Below, piece by piece: positions 1 to 11,516 of a stretch of 22,129 nt of DNA. A model generated the notes under the pieces. The model did not search any database and had not been told where the DNA came from. It saw only the letters and a list, made by a program, of their open reading frames with translations. Source of the DNA: Larix sibirica (taxonomy: Eukaryota > Streptophyta > Pinopsida > Pinales > Pinaceae); NCBI GenBank assembly GCA_004151065.3, contig NWUY0300017307.1:77709-99837 (forward strand), written 5' to 3'. Each line of letters begins with the position of its first letter. Position 1 is the first letter of the stretch. A program made the position numbers and the translations under genes.

Positions 1-1646
1 CACAAATTTCAGGATTAAGGATATGGATGGATATACTAGATTCTTATGTACCTGTAGTATCTTACTGAATGACAATTGATTGGTGATATTCTATAACAAT
101 TTCAGTAAAACTAATCAATTTCATATGCATAAAGAGCAAACCGTCAAACTACAAATTATAAGCAACTACATAAGTCACGAATTCCTTCTCAAGATTGATA
201 CATGAGTTCAGATACATTTGATTGAACATAAGCAATATTATATCATATTTTTATATAAAAAAAATTATAGTATACTAGACCCAAAGTTATAGAGAGTCGT
301 TTAGTATTTTACAATACAAAAGCAAGATTATTACATCTAAGAGTGAAAGGAATGAATTTCACCACTAGTTAAGAACCATGGGAAAGAGAATATCATAATA
401 TATCTCACTATAGGTGCATGAATAGNGGAGAACACTTCCTAGGTACAATTTCAACACGCTGAAATGTCGGCGTGACTCAATATTCTTCGTTGAAACTTCA
501 TAAATATGTTGAAAATTACACCGAAATATCAAAGTGCTTCAATTTATTTCACCAAAGTGTCGCTTGGCTTTCTAGATAGGCGCCAAAACCATCGTCATTT
601 TCCTATCTTTTCAGCGAACTCGTAAATTTGGTACCAAAACGGTTCAACAGACTTATTTATTCTACCATGAAACCCTATTGGTAGAACTCAACGTTTTTCG
701 CCGACATGGTCGTGTTAGTTTTCCCATTTATGTTGAAACTCAACAACGCAAAATTTTTGAACCTTTCAACTGAAACGTATCGGTGCACATTTCGGTTTGA
801 CACCGATACTATTGTTGTAAGTTGAAGTTCGTCGCCGAAATGGTGATTGCGATGAGAATTGAATTTGACCCCGAAAAGTGTCAGGTTAATTTGCCCTTTT
901 ATGCGGAGTTGACTTGCGGGAGTCCCAAAAAAGCACGTTGAAGTTGTTTTAAAGCTAGTTTGAGCATTTAGGGATTTGAAAGAACCTTTTTCGATACAAG
1001 AAACTATGCTTTCTCTCCTCACTGTTGTCACATAACCCCATTTGATATCGTGCCCACTAGAGAATATTCCTTGCTCGGTACACTCATGTCTACGATCAGT
1101 AAATTTAGCACACTTGTCGTCCATCATCCAAGTAGGTATACATTGGCCCTAATTGTTGTTTTCAAACTAGTTGAATTTCCACTTGGCGATTTGTAGTTAG
1201 AGGGAAATAGCCATGATTGGTCTTATCCTTGACCATTTTCTTCCTTTTGAGTTGATTTTATTGGTTAGCTTGGTGTTTCTTTTGGGCCCAATGGTTTTGA
1301 GCCACCTCACTCATATTAAGTAACTTAAGCCCTAAATTTCAGTCTGCACTCTTCTTGCCCAACGAACATTCTCCTGAAGTTTTCTCATGTTCCATTAAAC
1401 CCTATCAGAAACCCTAACTTCAAGAACGTGCAGACTTGACCCAACCCTGTTTCGACTGTCTCAATCCATTACCTCTTTCCCTTTACGAGCTGGACAAGGT
1501 GCCAATGCATACCTCAATGGAAAAACCAAGGAGTTTTTGGTTTAGTGATGAGCAATGCATTTATTCATATCAGAAGAATTTGTTTGTTACAAATCTCTAT
1601 AGTTGTTGTTGATTTTTCTTGAAATTGCATCTCGTTTGTGGTTTCA
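1..1646. other. Upstream non-coding stretch, partly GC-richer and internally repetitive
   Basis: I see no convincing gene here. Positions 1-430 are AT-rich with one ambiguous base at 426. Positions about 431-1130 are richer in CpG and contain a recurring motif, cgccgaMatggt, at 699-710 and 833-844, plus a looser relative near 463-478 (cgctgaaatgtcggcg). A 150-codon open frame on the - strand (675-1127) overlaps this stretch, but its translation has no recognisable domain and I do not call it. Positions 1130-1646 lead into the decayed gene that starts at 1647 and could hold its old promoter and leader. I cannot identify a TATA box or a long terminal repeat with confidence. Confidence 0.4.
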
Positions 1647-4600
1647 ATGGATATCACTTAAGATAACGATATTTCTTCTGTAATATATGATTCAAAAATG
1701 TCGAAAAGGGGTCCTAAGTGCTCCTCTAAGGCCATATTGGAGATAACATATGATGATGAATCAGTCCAAGAAGCATCTCCAGAGACTCGATTCAACAATA
1801 CACAACATATCACGTGCATAGCTCCAGAGTTCAAATGTGGTGAAATTTACCATTTGATCAAAGACCAAAATGTCCCAAAAGCTACTATTGAAGAAGACTT
1901 AATCTATCATAACATCAAAAGGTTAGGTGTTCATAAAGTTGCAGGCAGTCCTGAATTGTTCCCTTGTGCTAAAGTGATAGGATGGATCCTTCCCCATATT
2001 GATATTAAATCTCATATCATTACAAGCGCTATGGGGAAAGGTTTTGCATCATTCCAGCCTGCACATATTGACAAAGCATATAGACTTCCAACTCTAAGAG
2101 AATTTTTTACGGAAGAATGTCTTACAAACCTGAAACTTGACTATGCCAAATGTGCAAAGAAGATGATGCTAGCAAGGAAGTAGTTGTGCCAGAGAGACAG
2201 TGGGGAATATGAAACTAATTTTTTGAAGACTCCTTTCAAGATTGTTCCTACTCTCATATGCACGCTCTACGAGAGGACCAACTCAACTCATTACAAGCTT
2301 AGTTGGGTGCCTCTACTTTATCATATTACAATGCATGGTACTATTTTTAATTGGGAAAACATTATCTCTGAGAACATGGCCCAAACAATCAAGGATGCTC
2401 AGTAGGGCCTCAAAACAAAGAAGGCTCAATTCCATATGTCCTCTTATTTGGTGGATTGTATCATGACTCTGTATCCATTTCCAGGTCTCAGATGTAGGTG
2501 GAATCCTAATGAGTCTCCTATTTATGTGGCCTATCAAATTTTGTGGGCCCAAAAGCATGCAAGTTACTACAAGCATATTTGTGAAGAGTTCATGGTTCCT
2601 TTGTACAAATTGACATGAAAAGGAGCCTGATTACATGTATGAGGAAGCTCATGCAATAGTTAATGAATTAGGGGATTTCTATCTAACCCCTGAGGGATCC
2701 TACTTACGTTTCTACGGAGGATCAAAGGGTCCATTTGTGTTACCCAAACATGTTACAAACTATATTATTTTCAAAGAAATTATGAGGCAGCCATTTTTAA
2801 ATGGCATCGGCCATTTCCTGCATAATAATAAGAAAGCTTTATGGCCTCCACTCCCGTTGATAGTCAGATCATACAGGTTGAACAAAGTCAAATATTCCCA
2901 TGACTTGGTAAAATATTTGGATTCCTTTCATTTTGGTGAGAAGATTTTTGTAAGAAATGATATCTGTCACCAAAAGGTGGCTTTGCATTGCACATTTTTC
3001 AAAGTTAACTATGAATATGCTAACCAATTTTTGAAGGAAGAAGAAGTATATAGTTGGGTCCCAAACCTCATAGAATTGGATAGAAGACTTAACAAAGGGA
3101 AGGGTGGTAAGGAGGCGAGCTTGATCAAACCATCATATGCCTCAACACAAGAAAACTTGGAAGAAGTTGTTAGGAAGAAAGCTGTGGAAGATTCCCTCTT
3201 GGAAGAAACAAGCAAAAAATGCAGGAGGAAGAGCTAGCAAGGAATGCTGAGGAAGAGAGAAAATCAAGAGAGGACGTGAAAGAATTACGGAATAGGATGG
3301 AAAAAGAACAACTAGATAATCTTACAGCAGAACAAGAAAAGAAAATGGTTGAGTCAATACAACAACAACAAGAGTCAGCTCGACAGGAGGAACTCCGAAA
3401 GAAGAAAGAAGATTAAGAAGCCTTCAAGAAAACTATGGAAATTCAAGGTCAACAAGGAGGTGAGGAACTGGGAAATGAAGGCTATGATATGGACAGTGAT
3501 GCAACAACAGACACCAACACGGAAGTTCCACTCACTAGATGACATCTTCCTTTCACTGAGTTGGGACTCGCTCCATTCACACCCTCCAAACAACACGTCG
3601 TAGCTAAATTGGAGACTATATTTTATGATCCCAAAAGAAAGACCATCATGAAACAAACATAAAAGAGTCTTAAAATTGCCTCACAACCTGATGTTGTTAC
3701 AATACAGGAAGTCCTAGTAGTTGAAGGTACCAATAGGGACCTGAAGTTCACAACATCCATTGGAGTAGCTGCAACCCTGGCTAATGAAGACAATGTACAC
3801 AAATTGATAGAGAGCGCAGAAAGCAGCAAGGCCAAGGTAGTTAAGATTAAGGATAATTTGGTGCAAGCAAGGAATAAAGGAATTGAACTCAGACGTTAGT
3901 GGGATACCCTTGGATTTCAAAAGGGATAATTCATGAAAACCATTCAAAGTCTGGAAGCAGAAAGAGATTTACTAAATGTTCAAGTGGTAATATTGGAAGG
4001 AGAGAAGACAGATTTAAAGTCCCAATTACAAGAGATACAATCAAAGGACATTCAATGGGACTAGCAAATAGAATCTCTCACTATCGAAAAGGGATCCCTA
4101 GAAGCTCAAGTAGCAGAGATTAATCAAGAAAATGATTCGTTGACAATTGCATTGAACACTACACAAGAGAAGAAGAAGGATTTAACCTCATTTTATGATT
4201 GTGCATCCACTCTTCAGGAACAATTGTTCCATTCACAGAAGCTACTCACGGAAAAAAAAATTTGAAGTGCATGGAATGGTGGCCAGACTCAAGCATATAT
4301 TTGAGACAGCTACTACCACTCGACGGAAACTAGGGGAGATTCATAACAGAATGAAGAAGTTGATTACTTGGAGAAAGAAAGAAATGGAAATCCCTCCCCA
4401 TTTTCCTAAGAGATCTTTATAAGAACTGAGATTGGATTTTTCAACTCTAGTCAAATGCCAAAAGGCTGAGAGGAAATTGGAAAATGAAGTAGAAACCCTT
4501 ATTTCCATATGTGTAGGGATCCATCATAATATAGCCAAAGCTTTTGAAAAATGTCATTTTCCTTCTCCTAGCCCATTTGAAAACCTTGTACCAAAAGAGC

Positions 4601-4896
4601 AGAGATTGATTGAGTTGAGGAACATTAAGGATGAAGACATAGTTGCTATCCATAATCTAGAAAATCTTACTCTTGAATACCTACATGAACGCATTGGGAA
4701 AGCAACGTTGAAAACACAATACTTAGATAATGGGCATAGCTCAGCAACTAAAGGCCTTAATGCAATGGTTAAAGATTTATCTTTTCATGAAGTGGCCTTA
4801 CATTTTTTGGAGCCACAACATTTGAATGTTATATCCTATGATAGTGACCTTTGGGATGAATTTATACAAACTCAAGAGGGTGCCCCACCCTCATGA
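1647..4896 (+). pseudogene. Decayed ~1,080-codon gene, globular N-half plus coiled-coil C-half, probably mobile-element-associated
   Basis: This is one long former reading frame, now broken. From 1647 the frame gives MDIT, a stop at 1659, then continues into the longest opening at 1698 (MSKRGPKCSSKAILEITYDD). Further in-frame stops lie at 2181, 2403, 2616 and 2628. The frame shifts near 2634, shifts back near an A-run at about 3210-3217, meets stops at 3414, 3540, 3660, 3897, 3927 and 4062, shifts again at the A-run near 4250, passes a stop at 4420 and ends at 4894-4896. Between the breaks the translation stays protein-like. The N-terminal half (about 1698-3060) looks globular, with segments such as FPCAKVIGWILPHIDI and KGFASFQPAHIDKAYRLP. 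From about 3130 onward it is rich in Glu, Lys and Gln. Residues coded at 3930-4250 (for example LEAERDLLNVQVVILEGEK) have coiled-coil heptad character. From memory it resembles a class of repetitive hypothetical proteins annotated many times in conifer genomes, but I could not check this. I saw no reverse transcriptase, integrase or transposase motif, so no function is assigned. Confidence 0.65.
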
Positions 4897-5682
4897 TGTA
4901 ACAATTTTATTTTACTTTATTATGTATTTTTTGTCCCCTTTATTTAAGTTGTAGCCGAAATATGACAAAGTCCTAGAAGGAAAAGGGTTGTAGCTAAAGG
5001 AAGGTGATTCGAAAAGTCACCTAAGGAGTTGAATAGAAAGGATAAATAGAGGAAATTAGGTAGAGGATGGGGGATTTTGCTTTGAGAAAGATTTTGTTGA
5101 AACTCATATGTGAGGATTATTTATGATAATGAACAAGGCGGTTTTATGGGTGGAAGCTTGCAATGGAGACTGTGTCAAAATGTGTGGATGAATGCATGGA
5201 ACTGCTTTCCTGCCTTTTGTTCATTAAAATGCAGTAAGATTGTTCTTGTTTATGTTGGATTATTCTAATAGTTTCTACATTATTTTAGTGCATATGTAGG
5301 TGAACACAATTTTCTTTGCTTTCTACAAGCAATGGATGTAATGAATGTTAATACTCAAGTTATCTAATGTGTTAACTTTATTTTGTGATTGTTAAATGTG
5401 TTTATTTTCAGTGGTTATCTCCTGTAAATGCATGATGCAGTTACATTACGTTGCTCTTTCTTAACTTCGATCCTTGCAAGGATAGTTTAGTTTAAGTAGA
5501 ATATTGCATTGAATTAGGGCATTTTCTTGGGTGACCGACAATAAAATAAGTGATAAGATGGGAGGTAAGAAACCACACATCACTGTGTGAGGATTCTTCC
5601 TATCGGTCAAACATGCATAGTTAGCAAGCATAGGCATTCGCATATAGGGTTAGTTATGTGCATTTCATTTAAAACCAATTAA
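4897..5682. other. Non-coding stretch downstream of the decayed gene
   Basis: This is AT-rich sequence directly after the stop of the decayed gene. The first 300 bases (T-rich start, then a purine-rich stretch around 4970-5080) may be its former 3' untranslated region. I found no open frame with a protein-like translation, no clear terminal repeat matching the 5' side, and no RNA gene. Confidence 0.4.
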
Positions 5683-5901
5683 AATCATAAACGGTGTGTC
5701 GGGTCGTATTCAAAAAATTTATTCCAAGAATATTTTGAATGGTATCCGGACCGTAAGTCGGGCGGGTTCCCTATGCCAAACTGTGAAGAGTCGAATTGGG
5801 ACTTTCCACTTGGGAGAGCCCCTACTGTCGATGCAAGGATTTTTCCAGGCATCAACATGATGTTGAAGGACAATAGTTTCAAGGCTATGAGGGTCTTGTA
5901 A
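5683..5901 (+). pseudogene. Unrecognised coding-like relic, 72 codons
   Basis: The + frame is open from 5683, just after a TAA at 5680, to a TAA at 5899-5901. It lacks a starting ATG near its beginning, so it would be an internal piece or an exon of something larger. Its translation is strikingly protein-like: it contains LFQEYFEWYPDRKSGGFPMP, then DFPLGRAPTVDARIFPGIN and LKDNSFKAMRVL. The composition is balanced, with aromatic-proline-glycine clusters, and is unlike random AT-rich translation. The opposite strand also has open frames here (5685-5954 and 5719-5967), which I treat as shadows because they read less naturally. I do not recognise the family. It could be a remnant of a mobile-element protein or an exon captured from a host gene. 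Confidence 0.4.
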
Positions 5902-6480
5902 ATCATGAGATTGGGTAGTAAATTCCTTGGTGTGAGCTCCACAATGTATTTCATTTCTTAGTGGCATGTCACTTTGCCTTATTAATTAAATAATGAGGCT
6001 TGAAGACATCGATGTACTTCTCTACCAAACCTCATTGAGCTCTAGCTACTTAAACTCCTCAAACCTACTTGAAACAGTGGCATTCAAGACTCCATTTGAA
6101 TTGGGAACCTTTGTTCAACAACTCTTCCATGGAAGCCATAATCTCTACATAACTCCTCACAAAGTTCCTATAAAAACTAACATTAAAAGATTATTTTCAT
6201 GTTCCCACCCCAACGCTCCTTTGCCCTATTCTAGGTTTAGATACAAATGTGAAGCTAGATGTTGATTAGATCTCAAAATCATATGACAGTTAGCCATTTT
6301 CTATTGGAGTAAGTAGTCTTGGAGCCAAGGTTCAATCCACTGTTAGAAATTATAGAATGAAATCTATTTACCAAAGGCATGGGTGTTCCACTGTTCCCAA
6401 AGATGTCAAACTATCTCTAATGCCAAAGTTCTATTTAGGTGAATGAAAGAATGTAAATACCTCTTTGTATTCAACCAACA
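5902..6480. other. Gene-free stretch
   Basis: I see no supported gene here. A 90-codon + frame (5993-6265) has no recognisable domain and reads like chance. A T-loop-like string (ggttcaatcc) near 6330 does not sit in a foldable tRNA. Confidence 0.35.
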
Positions 6481-7045
6481 ATAGCTACAATTTCTCACTC
6501 AAGAGGCACTACAGTATGACATTCTAAGCATAGGGAGTGTTGTAATATGACATTCTAATGCATTGATTAGAGTGACATGCACCGATGACATGCATTACCA
6601 AGTGAAATAAACAATGCATGCAATGGCACATGTATACCTTTAGACATGTGTCTCTTTAGACGACATTTTCTTGGGATCTTGATTAGGTTCCTTACATGCA
6701 CCTATTCATACTCTTGATATGGCTATGGTTACTATTTTTTTGAGATGTTACCATAGTGTGTCCCCTAAATTATGATAGCTACAAATTCACTCAGGGGGCA
6801 TTGTAGTATGACATTCTAAGCATAGGAAGCAATGAATATGACACACTAACGCATTGCTTAGAGTTACATGCATTGATGGCATGTGTTACCAAGTGCAAGA
6901 AATGATGCATGCATTGGCACATGTGTGCCTTTAGATGACTTCTTCTCGAGCTCTCAATTAGGCTGATGACACTCCTATTCATATTCCAAATCTAACTATG
7001 ATTATTATTGTTTTGAGGTGTTCTCATATTGTGTCTCCTTAATTG
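6481..7045 (+). repeat. Diverged tandem repeat, two units of about 294 and 270 bp
   Basis: Two adjacent units in direct orientation start at 6481 and 6775, both with atagctacaa. They stay alignable throughout: shared landmarks are tatgacattctaagcatagg, ttaccaagtg, atggcacatgt versus ttggcacatgt, cctttaga, cctattcata, and a closing gtgtgtcccc versus gtgtctcctt. Unit 1 has about 16 extra bases after cctttag, which look like a small internal duplication. By eye the units are roughly three-quarters identical. Each unit also contains a weaker internal repeat around tatgacattcta. No coding capacity is evident in either unit. Confidence 0.75.
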
Positions 7046-7094
7046 TTCTTGTGGGCCTTCAATCACAGTCAAATTTTTTAATGTGGGAGCATCA

Positions 7095-7146
7095 TTATAG
7101 CACAAGAGAAGCACTAGTCTTTATAGCACAAGAGAAGCACTAGTCT
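7095..7146 (+). repeat. Exact 26-bp tandem duplication
   Basis: Two perfect, directly adjacent 26-bp copies lie at 7095-7120 and 7121-7146; each begins ttatagcaca and ends actagtct. Perfect identity suggests a recent event compared with the diverged 290-bp repeat just upstream. Confidence 0.85.
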
Positions 7147-7919
7147 ACGAGTTACCACTATCATACATATAGGAGTTAAGAATAACAATGCAAGTAAAAA
7201 CACATGTATTATATTCAACGTGATTTTTTCAAAATATTATATGTAATATCTTCGAGTTACTTTAATGACTAAACATTCATGCAAGTGGAAGTAAATCCTA
7301 CCTAGGTGCTTACATCATTTCTTCTCCCACTGTGGAACAAACCTACGCCCAAGACATCCAACTGATTGTATTTCAGCTTCATAGTAAGTCCAAGTCCCAA
7401 TGCTAGGGACTTGCTCCTTTATAGCTCCACTTGTTCATAAATTGGTTCAATGTAATACTTAATGTTACTCATTCCTATAGGGGTGTTAGGTTGTCTAGGG
7501 GGCGAGGTCACTATGTGTTTACAAACATGCACATCATCATGGTGTTGATAGCATGGGAAAGGACAAGGAGGAAATGTGGAGAGATTATGGTTCAACTCCC
7601 CTATCCTATTAGTATATCCTCCCATATTTTGGACATTTTCTCACTCGCGTGACAAATCATGGCATCAAATGGGTTTTGTATTGAAATAGTAATGATGGTT
7701 CAGGGGCACTTTGTAAATAATTTTGTCAAACTTGACGAGTGAATCTCTATGCTAAACGGGACATCAACAATTTGTATAAATTGTGGGGTTGGTTTGCACT
7801 GATAGGTAGTCTTGTGGTTCAATTGTGCAAGCCATTAGAGAATATAGATGGAAAGAAATAAGACTCGAAGGATTAAAGTGGGAGAGGGCAGAGCTAGATG
7901 AGGTCGACCATGCTCATGT
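7147..7919. other. Gene-free stretch
   Basis: AT-rich sequence with two short overlapping open frames on opposite strands (7419-7652) that have no recognisable domain. The end, from about 7830, may already belong to the relic that follows, because a weak reading containing LEGLKWERAELDEVDHAHV can be seen, but stops interrupt it. Confidence 0.3.
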
Positions 7920-8450
7920 ATGCAATATATGGCAATGGTGAAGAAGAAGAAGGCCACTAGAGTTCAAATGGAACCATGGTAGCAACAAAACATTAGCATC
8001 AGCACTTTGCAGGCCCAATGAAGGAGTAAGTTGAGAGATTTGGAAATCAAGTTAGAAAGAAAAAGGGATTGTCCCACTATCGAGCAGATGGAACATAAAA
8101 TTATGGGTTGGATACTAGACATGGGGGTATCAAGAAGCATGGAGACAAAATATATTAAAATGATAGGGTTAAATGGGCACAAAAAACCTTTTATTACCTA
8201 GGTTGTAGAGGAAAAGGGCATGTAGCAGCAGGTTATTCATATTTTGCATAAATTGAACAAGATGGATTAAGGTATGAGGCATTGATCAAAACAACATGGG
8301 GATTGGAAGATGATAGACAACAATAACATAGAGGAGGACTCAAGAGGAGAGAATTGCTACAACCAACAAAAAGGAGTAGGGTATGACATGCATGGCAGTT
8401 GTCTAATCTATGGAAACTGATGGAATCAACCATGAAGGGGATATCCTCCC
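7920..8450 (+). pseudogene. Decayed gag-like or zinc-knuckle protein relic
   Basis: On the + strand a frame from 7920 begins MQYMAMVKKKKATRVQMEPW and continues to 8199 through stops at 7980 and 8019, with a basic, helical-looking segment (SKLRDLEIKLERKRDCPTIE). A frame change near 8180 then gives FYYLGCRGKGHVAAGYSYF (8189-8245). This lines up with the CX2CX4HX4C zinc knuckle of retroelement gag and nucleic-acid-binding proteins: the second Cys (8204-8206) and the His (8219-8221) remain, while the first and last Cys positions are Tyr (TAT at 8192-8194 and 8234-8236). The same frame continues through stops to about 8450 with coding-like text such as LKRRELLQPTKRSRV. No protease or polymerase follows. 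The knuckle match is short, so a gag-like origin is an inference. Confidence 0.38.
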
Positions 8451-8706
8451 TACCTAGATCACCATTGCTTCAAGCCCATACTTCGATGATTGACCAATGC
8501 TATTTCATATTATATTGTTGGATGGTGTTATCTCCGTTTGCTATGCTAGTATTGTTAATAAAACCCTTCATTAGATATAAATCATTTCTAGATAAATATG
8601 CTACATTTTTTAGTTTCAAAATACTACATTCAATACCCATATGGATGTAGATAGGTTGGAAATAACTTTGGTGTTTGTAAACAACATTGAATATCTATTT
8701 TCCTAT
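8451..8706. other. Gene-free AT-rich stretch
   Basis: A short + strand open frame (8399-8650) has hydrophobic, AT-driven content and no recognisable domain. It may include the tail of the preceding relic. Nothing else is supported. Confidence 0.3.
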
Positions 8707-8768
8707 ATATGTTTAAACTACTTGTAATTCACAATGTATATGTTTAAATTACTTGTAATTCACAATGT
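8707..8768 (+). repeat. 31-bp tandem duplication
   Basis: Copies at 8707-8737 and 8738-8768 both begin atatgtttaaa and end cacaatgt, with one visible difference (c/t). Confidence 0.85.
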
Positions 8769-8940
8769 ATTATTAATGAGTAATTATGCTAACTTAACCC
8801 ATATAAATGTTAGTCATAAAGTACTTCAACATTATGTTAGTTTATTATAAAGTCATACCTAAGGTTGATAAATGATGGGTCAACATTATTAGTACATTTC
8901 ACTCAAAATAATTAATTAAAAACCAACAACATGGATATTA

Positions 8941-9057
8941 ATGATGATGAATTTACAAAGTTCTTAATGCATTCATATACCAAAAAGGCACTAGATCTAA
9001 TGATTATGAACTTACAAAGTTCTTAATGCATTCATATACAAAAAGTCACTAATTCTA
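8941..9057 (+). repeat. ~59-bp tandem duplication
   Basis: Copies at 8941-8999 and 9000-9057 share atga.gatga, then tacaaagttcttaatgcatt, and end with tcta. They differ at a handful of positions and by one base in length. Confidence 0.8.
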
Positions 9058-9662
9058 AATCTTAGAAATAGAATTGAGATATTAACTATTACCAAAAGGA
9101 TCATAGAATAATCAACTATGAATAATAGCTAATCATAAAATAATGTATCATAAATATTGAGTAAAATTTCCAAGGTTTATATGAAAGATAATTACTAAGA
9201 TTTTCCAAGTTGGTGTGAATAAGGATGGTAATATGTTCACTTGAAAGTAAGTGTGAATCACACAAAAAGTTGGATGTGTTAAATTTTCAATCATTTAGAA
9301 AGTGTTATGATCATGTCATGTGCTTGCAAAAAAATATCACCTTGATTTGGGGGATGGATTGCCATCCATGACTTTGATTGTTACCCTCTAATATGATGTG
9401 ACTAATTGAATATAAGAACTAATCATAATGGCTTTTTCAAAAGAAACTAATAAATCATTATGTTGGCATAGTTCTATTGGACCTAGGGAGAATACAACTA
9501 AAAGTTAAGACCGTGGTCCATGCTCTCATTCCTTCCTTTGAGTTTCATTGTGATGCTTAGGGTAAATCAGATTACATTTGGCATTAAATGTAGCAAAGGG
9601 GTCAATCAATCGTTTATCAAGGTTTGAAGTAAAGTAAGTTATTGGGAATTTAAAAGGAATTT

Positions 9663-9756
9663 AATGAGGTAGACCCCATAAATAAAAGAGGAAAGGAGAT
9701 GTCTAAGGAGCTTGATGAGGTAGAACCCATAAATAAAAGGGGAAAGGAGATGTCTA
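9663..9756 (+). repeat. 43-bp direct repeat, period 51 bp
   Basis: Copies at 9663-9705 and 9714-9756, separated by 8 bp, share atgaggtaga and ggaaaggagatgtcta with three differences. The - strand open frame at 9650-9928 owes its internally repeated amino acids (LDISFPLLFMGSTS twice) to this duplication and is not a gene. Confidence 0.8.
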
Positions 9757-10554
9757 GTTGGTTGGAATATAGGAAACCACCAAGTGAAACTTCCCATGAG
9801 AAAGTGAGGTGGTGTAATGAAAATGTTTTACTAGTATAGAAAAATAGTTGATGGAAATTAATATATATGTATAGATAAAATTGTTTATGGAAATTAATAT
9901 ATGTATGTGTATATATAAAAATATTCATATATAATAAAATTTTATTATTAATATTTTTTGTTAAAAGTTGATAATAACGGATAATAAGAGTTTTTTTTGT
10001 TAGATTTATCTTAAAATAAGAATTATGTGGGTTATTTTTTGAGGTTTATATTATATATTAGTTGTTATAGATTTTAAGAAATTTAGATTGTTCAATACAT
10101 TTTTATAAAAAATTATACTGAAATTTTTTATTTGAATATGTTTGTTTTTCACTTTTCCTCTTTTCTCTATATAAAAATATTAAAAAAATTCTCATAACAA
10201 TATTGAACATTAATGAAAGAATAAAATTGTATAATTATTAAATGTTAAATTTGTACAATTTAAATAGAGTAAACGTGTTTGAGGATGTTTAATCCATTTT
10301 TACATAAAAACAATAATTTTATCCATCTCAAATTACAATTTTAGCAAAAAAATATTTCATTAAATTTCAATAATGATAAAAATATAAATCTTATTTAATT
10401 TTTTTTACTTATAAATCAATATATAATAAACGTTTAATTTCAAAACTTTATATTTCATTGACTACTTTATATATAAAAACACCATTTCATTGACTACTTA
10501 TCCCATTCACATATATAAAGAAGTAAAGACATCTTCCATGCATAAAATACAAAT

Positions 10555-10598
10555 GTCCACCTTTTGGTTTGAGGCAACCGTCCACCTTTTGGTTTGAG
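10555..10598 (+). repeat. 19-bp direct repeat, period 25 bp
   Basis: The string gtccaccttttggtttgag occurs exactly at 10555-10573 and again at 10580-10598, separated by gcaacc. Confidence 0.85.
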
Positions 10599-11460
10599 TC
10601 CTATCACACTGCACAAAATCAAATATCTAGGCGTTGTCAGTGAACTCCATGTGCTTTACTTATAAAGTGGTTGACCATATTGCATGCATTATTATTAAAG
10701 GTATAACACCAATAAAATATTGCATAATTATTATTTATGTTGCTATCAACTATGTAATAGACAAATAAATTTCAAGGGTGGTGATTCATCTTCAACTCCA
10801 AAAATCTCCTCGAGTCAATTCAATGGTTTTAAATCCACCAGTGTGATTTCAAAGTAGCCCGTGTATCAACTTGACCACGAACTTGTCGTCTGAAAGCTAA
10901 AGTAGAGTTTTACATAAGGGAATCTCGTGTTTCAAGGGTAGTAGTAATTATTTGTGTCGGCTCTTTTACATTGATTTTGAACATTGATGGGAGTTTTTTG
11001 GGGGATCTAACCTAAGTTGTACAATATATAAAAATAATAATTATAAAATGTAGTAGTGATTGATAGCTTATTTTATAGTATATATTTATTTTAATTTCAG
11101 TTTTATTAAGTGTAGTGTGAACATTTACATTTTTACAAGTTTTGTTGTCCAAAGAAATTTACACTTCAAAGAATTTAATCTTTATTGATTTATTTTATTA
11201 GAATAAATAAATATTTTTTTGTTTTCTAAGTTTTTCATTTTTACCAAGGTTAATTTATTAAGGTTACAACATAACATGTGTGGTAGATGCACTTACTATA
11301 TATGTTCGTATTATTTTTATTTTTTAATTTTATCAAGATCCTTATTCTTAATAAGGTTAATTAACATATGGTTATATATGTATCTAAAATCAATAAAGAA
11401 AATTAATTAAAAAAAATACTAATGAAATTCAAACATTATTATTTTCCATTACTTTATTTT

Positions 11461-11516
11461 TAGTTTTATAAAATATTATATTACGTTTTTTTAGTTTTGT
11501 AAAATATTATATTACG
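11461..11516 (+). repeat. 25-bp direct repeat, period 31 bp
   Basis: Copies at 11461-11485 and 11492-11516 read tagttttRtaaaatattata followed by ttacg, with one difference. A T-run separates them. Confidence 0.8.

Noticed and set aside
675-1127. 150-codon open frame on the - strand
   Set aside because: No recognisable domain, no start context or promoter, and it overlaps a repeat-containing block; it could be chance or a relic, but nothing supports a gene.
6325-6345. T-loop-like string ggttcaatcc suggesting a tRNA
   Set aside because: The flanking bases cannot pair into a T-stem and no acceptor or anticodon arm is present.
7964-8182. 72-codon - strand frame rich in Leu, Ile and Cys
   Set aside because: It is the reverse shadow of the Lys/Glu-rich + strand relic at 7920-8201.
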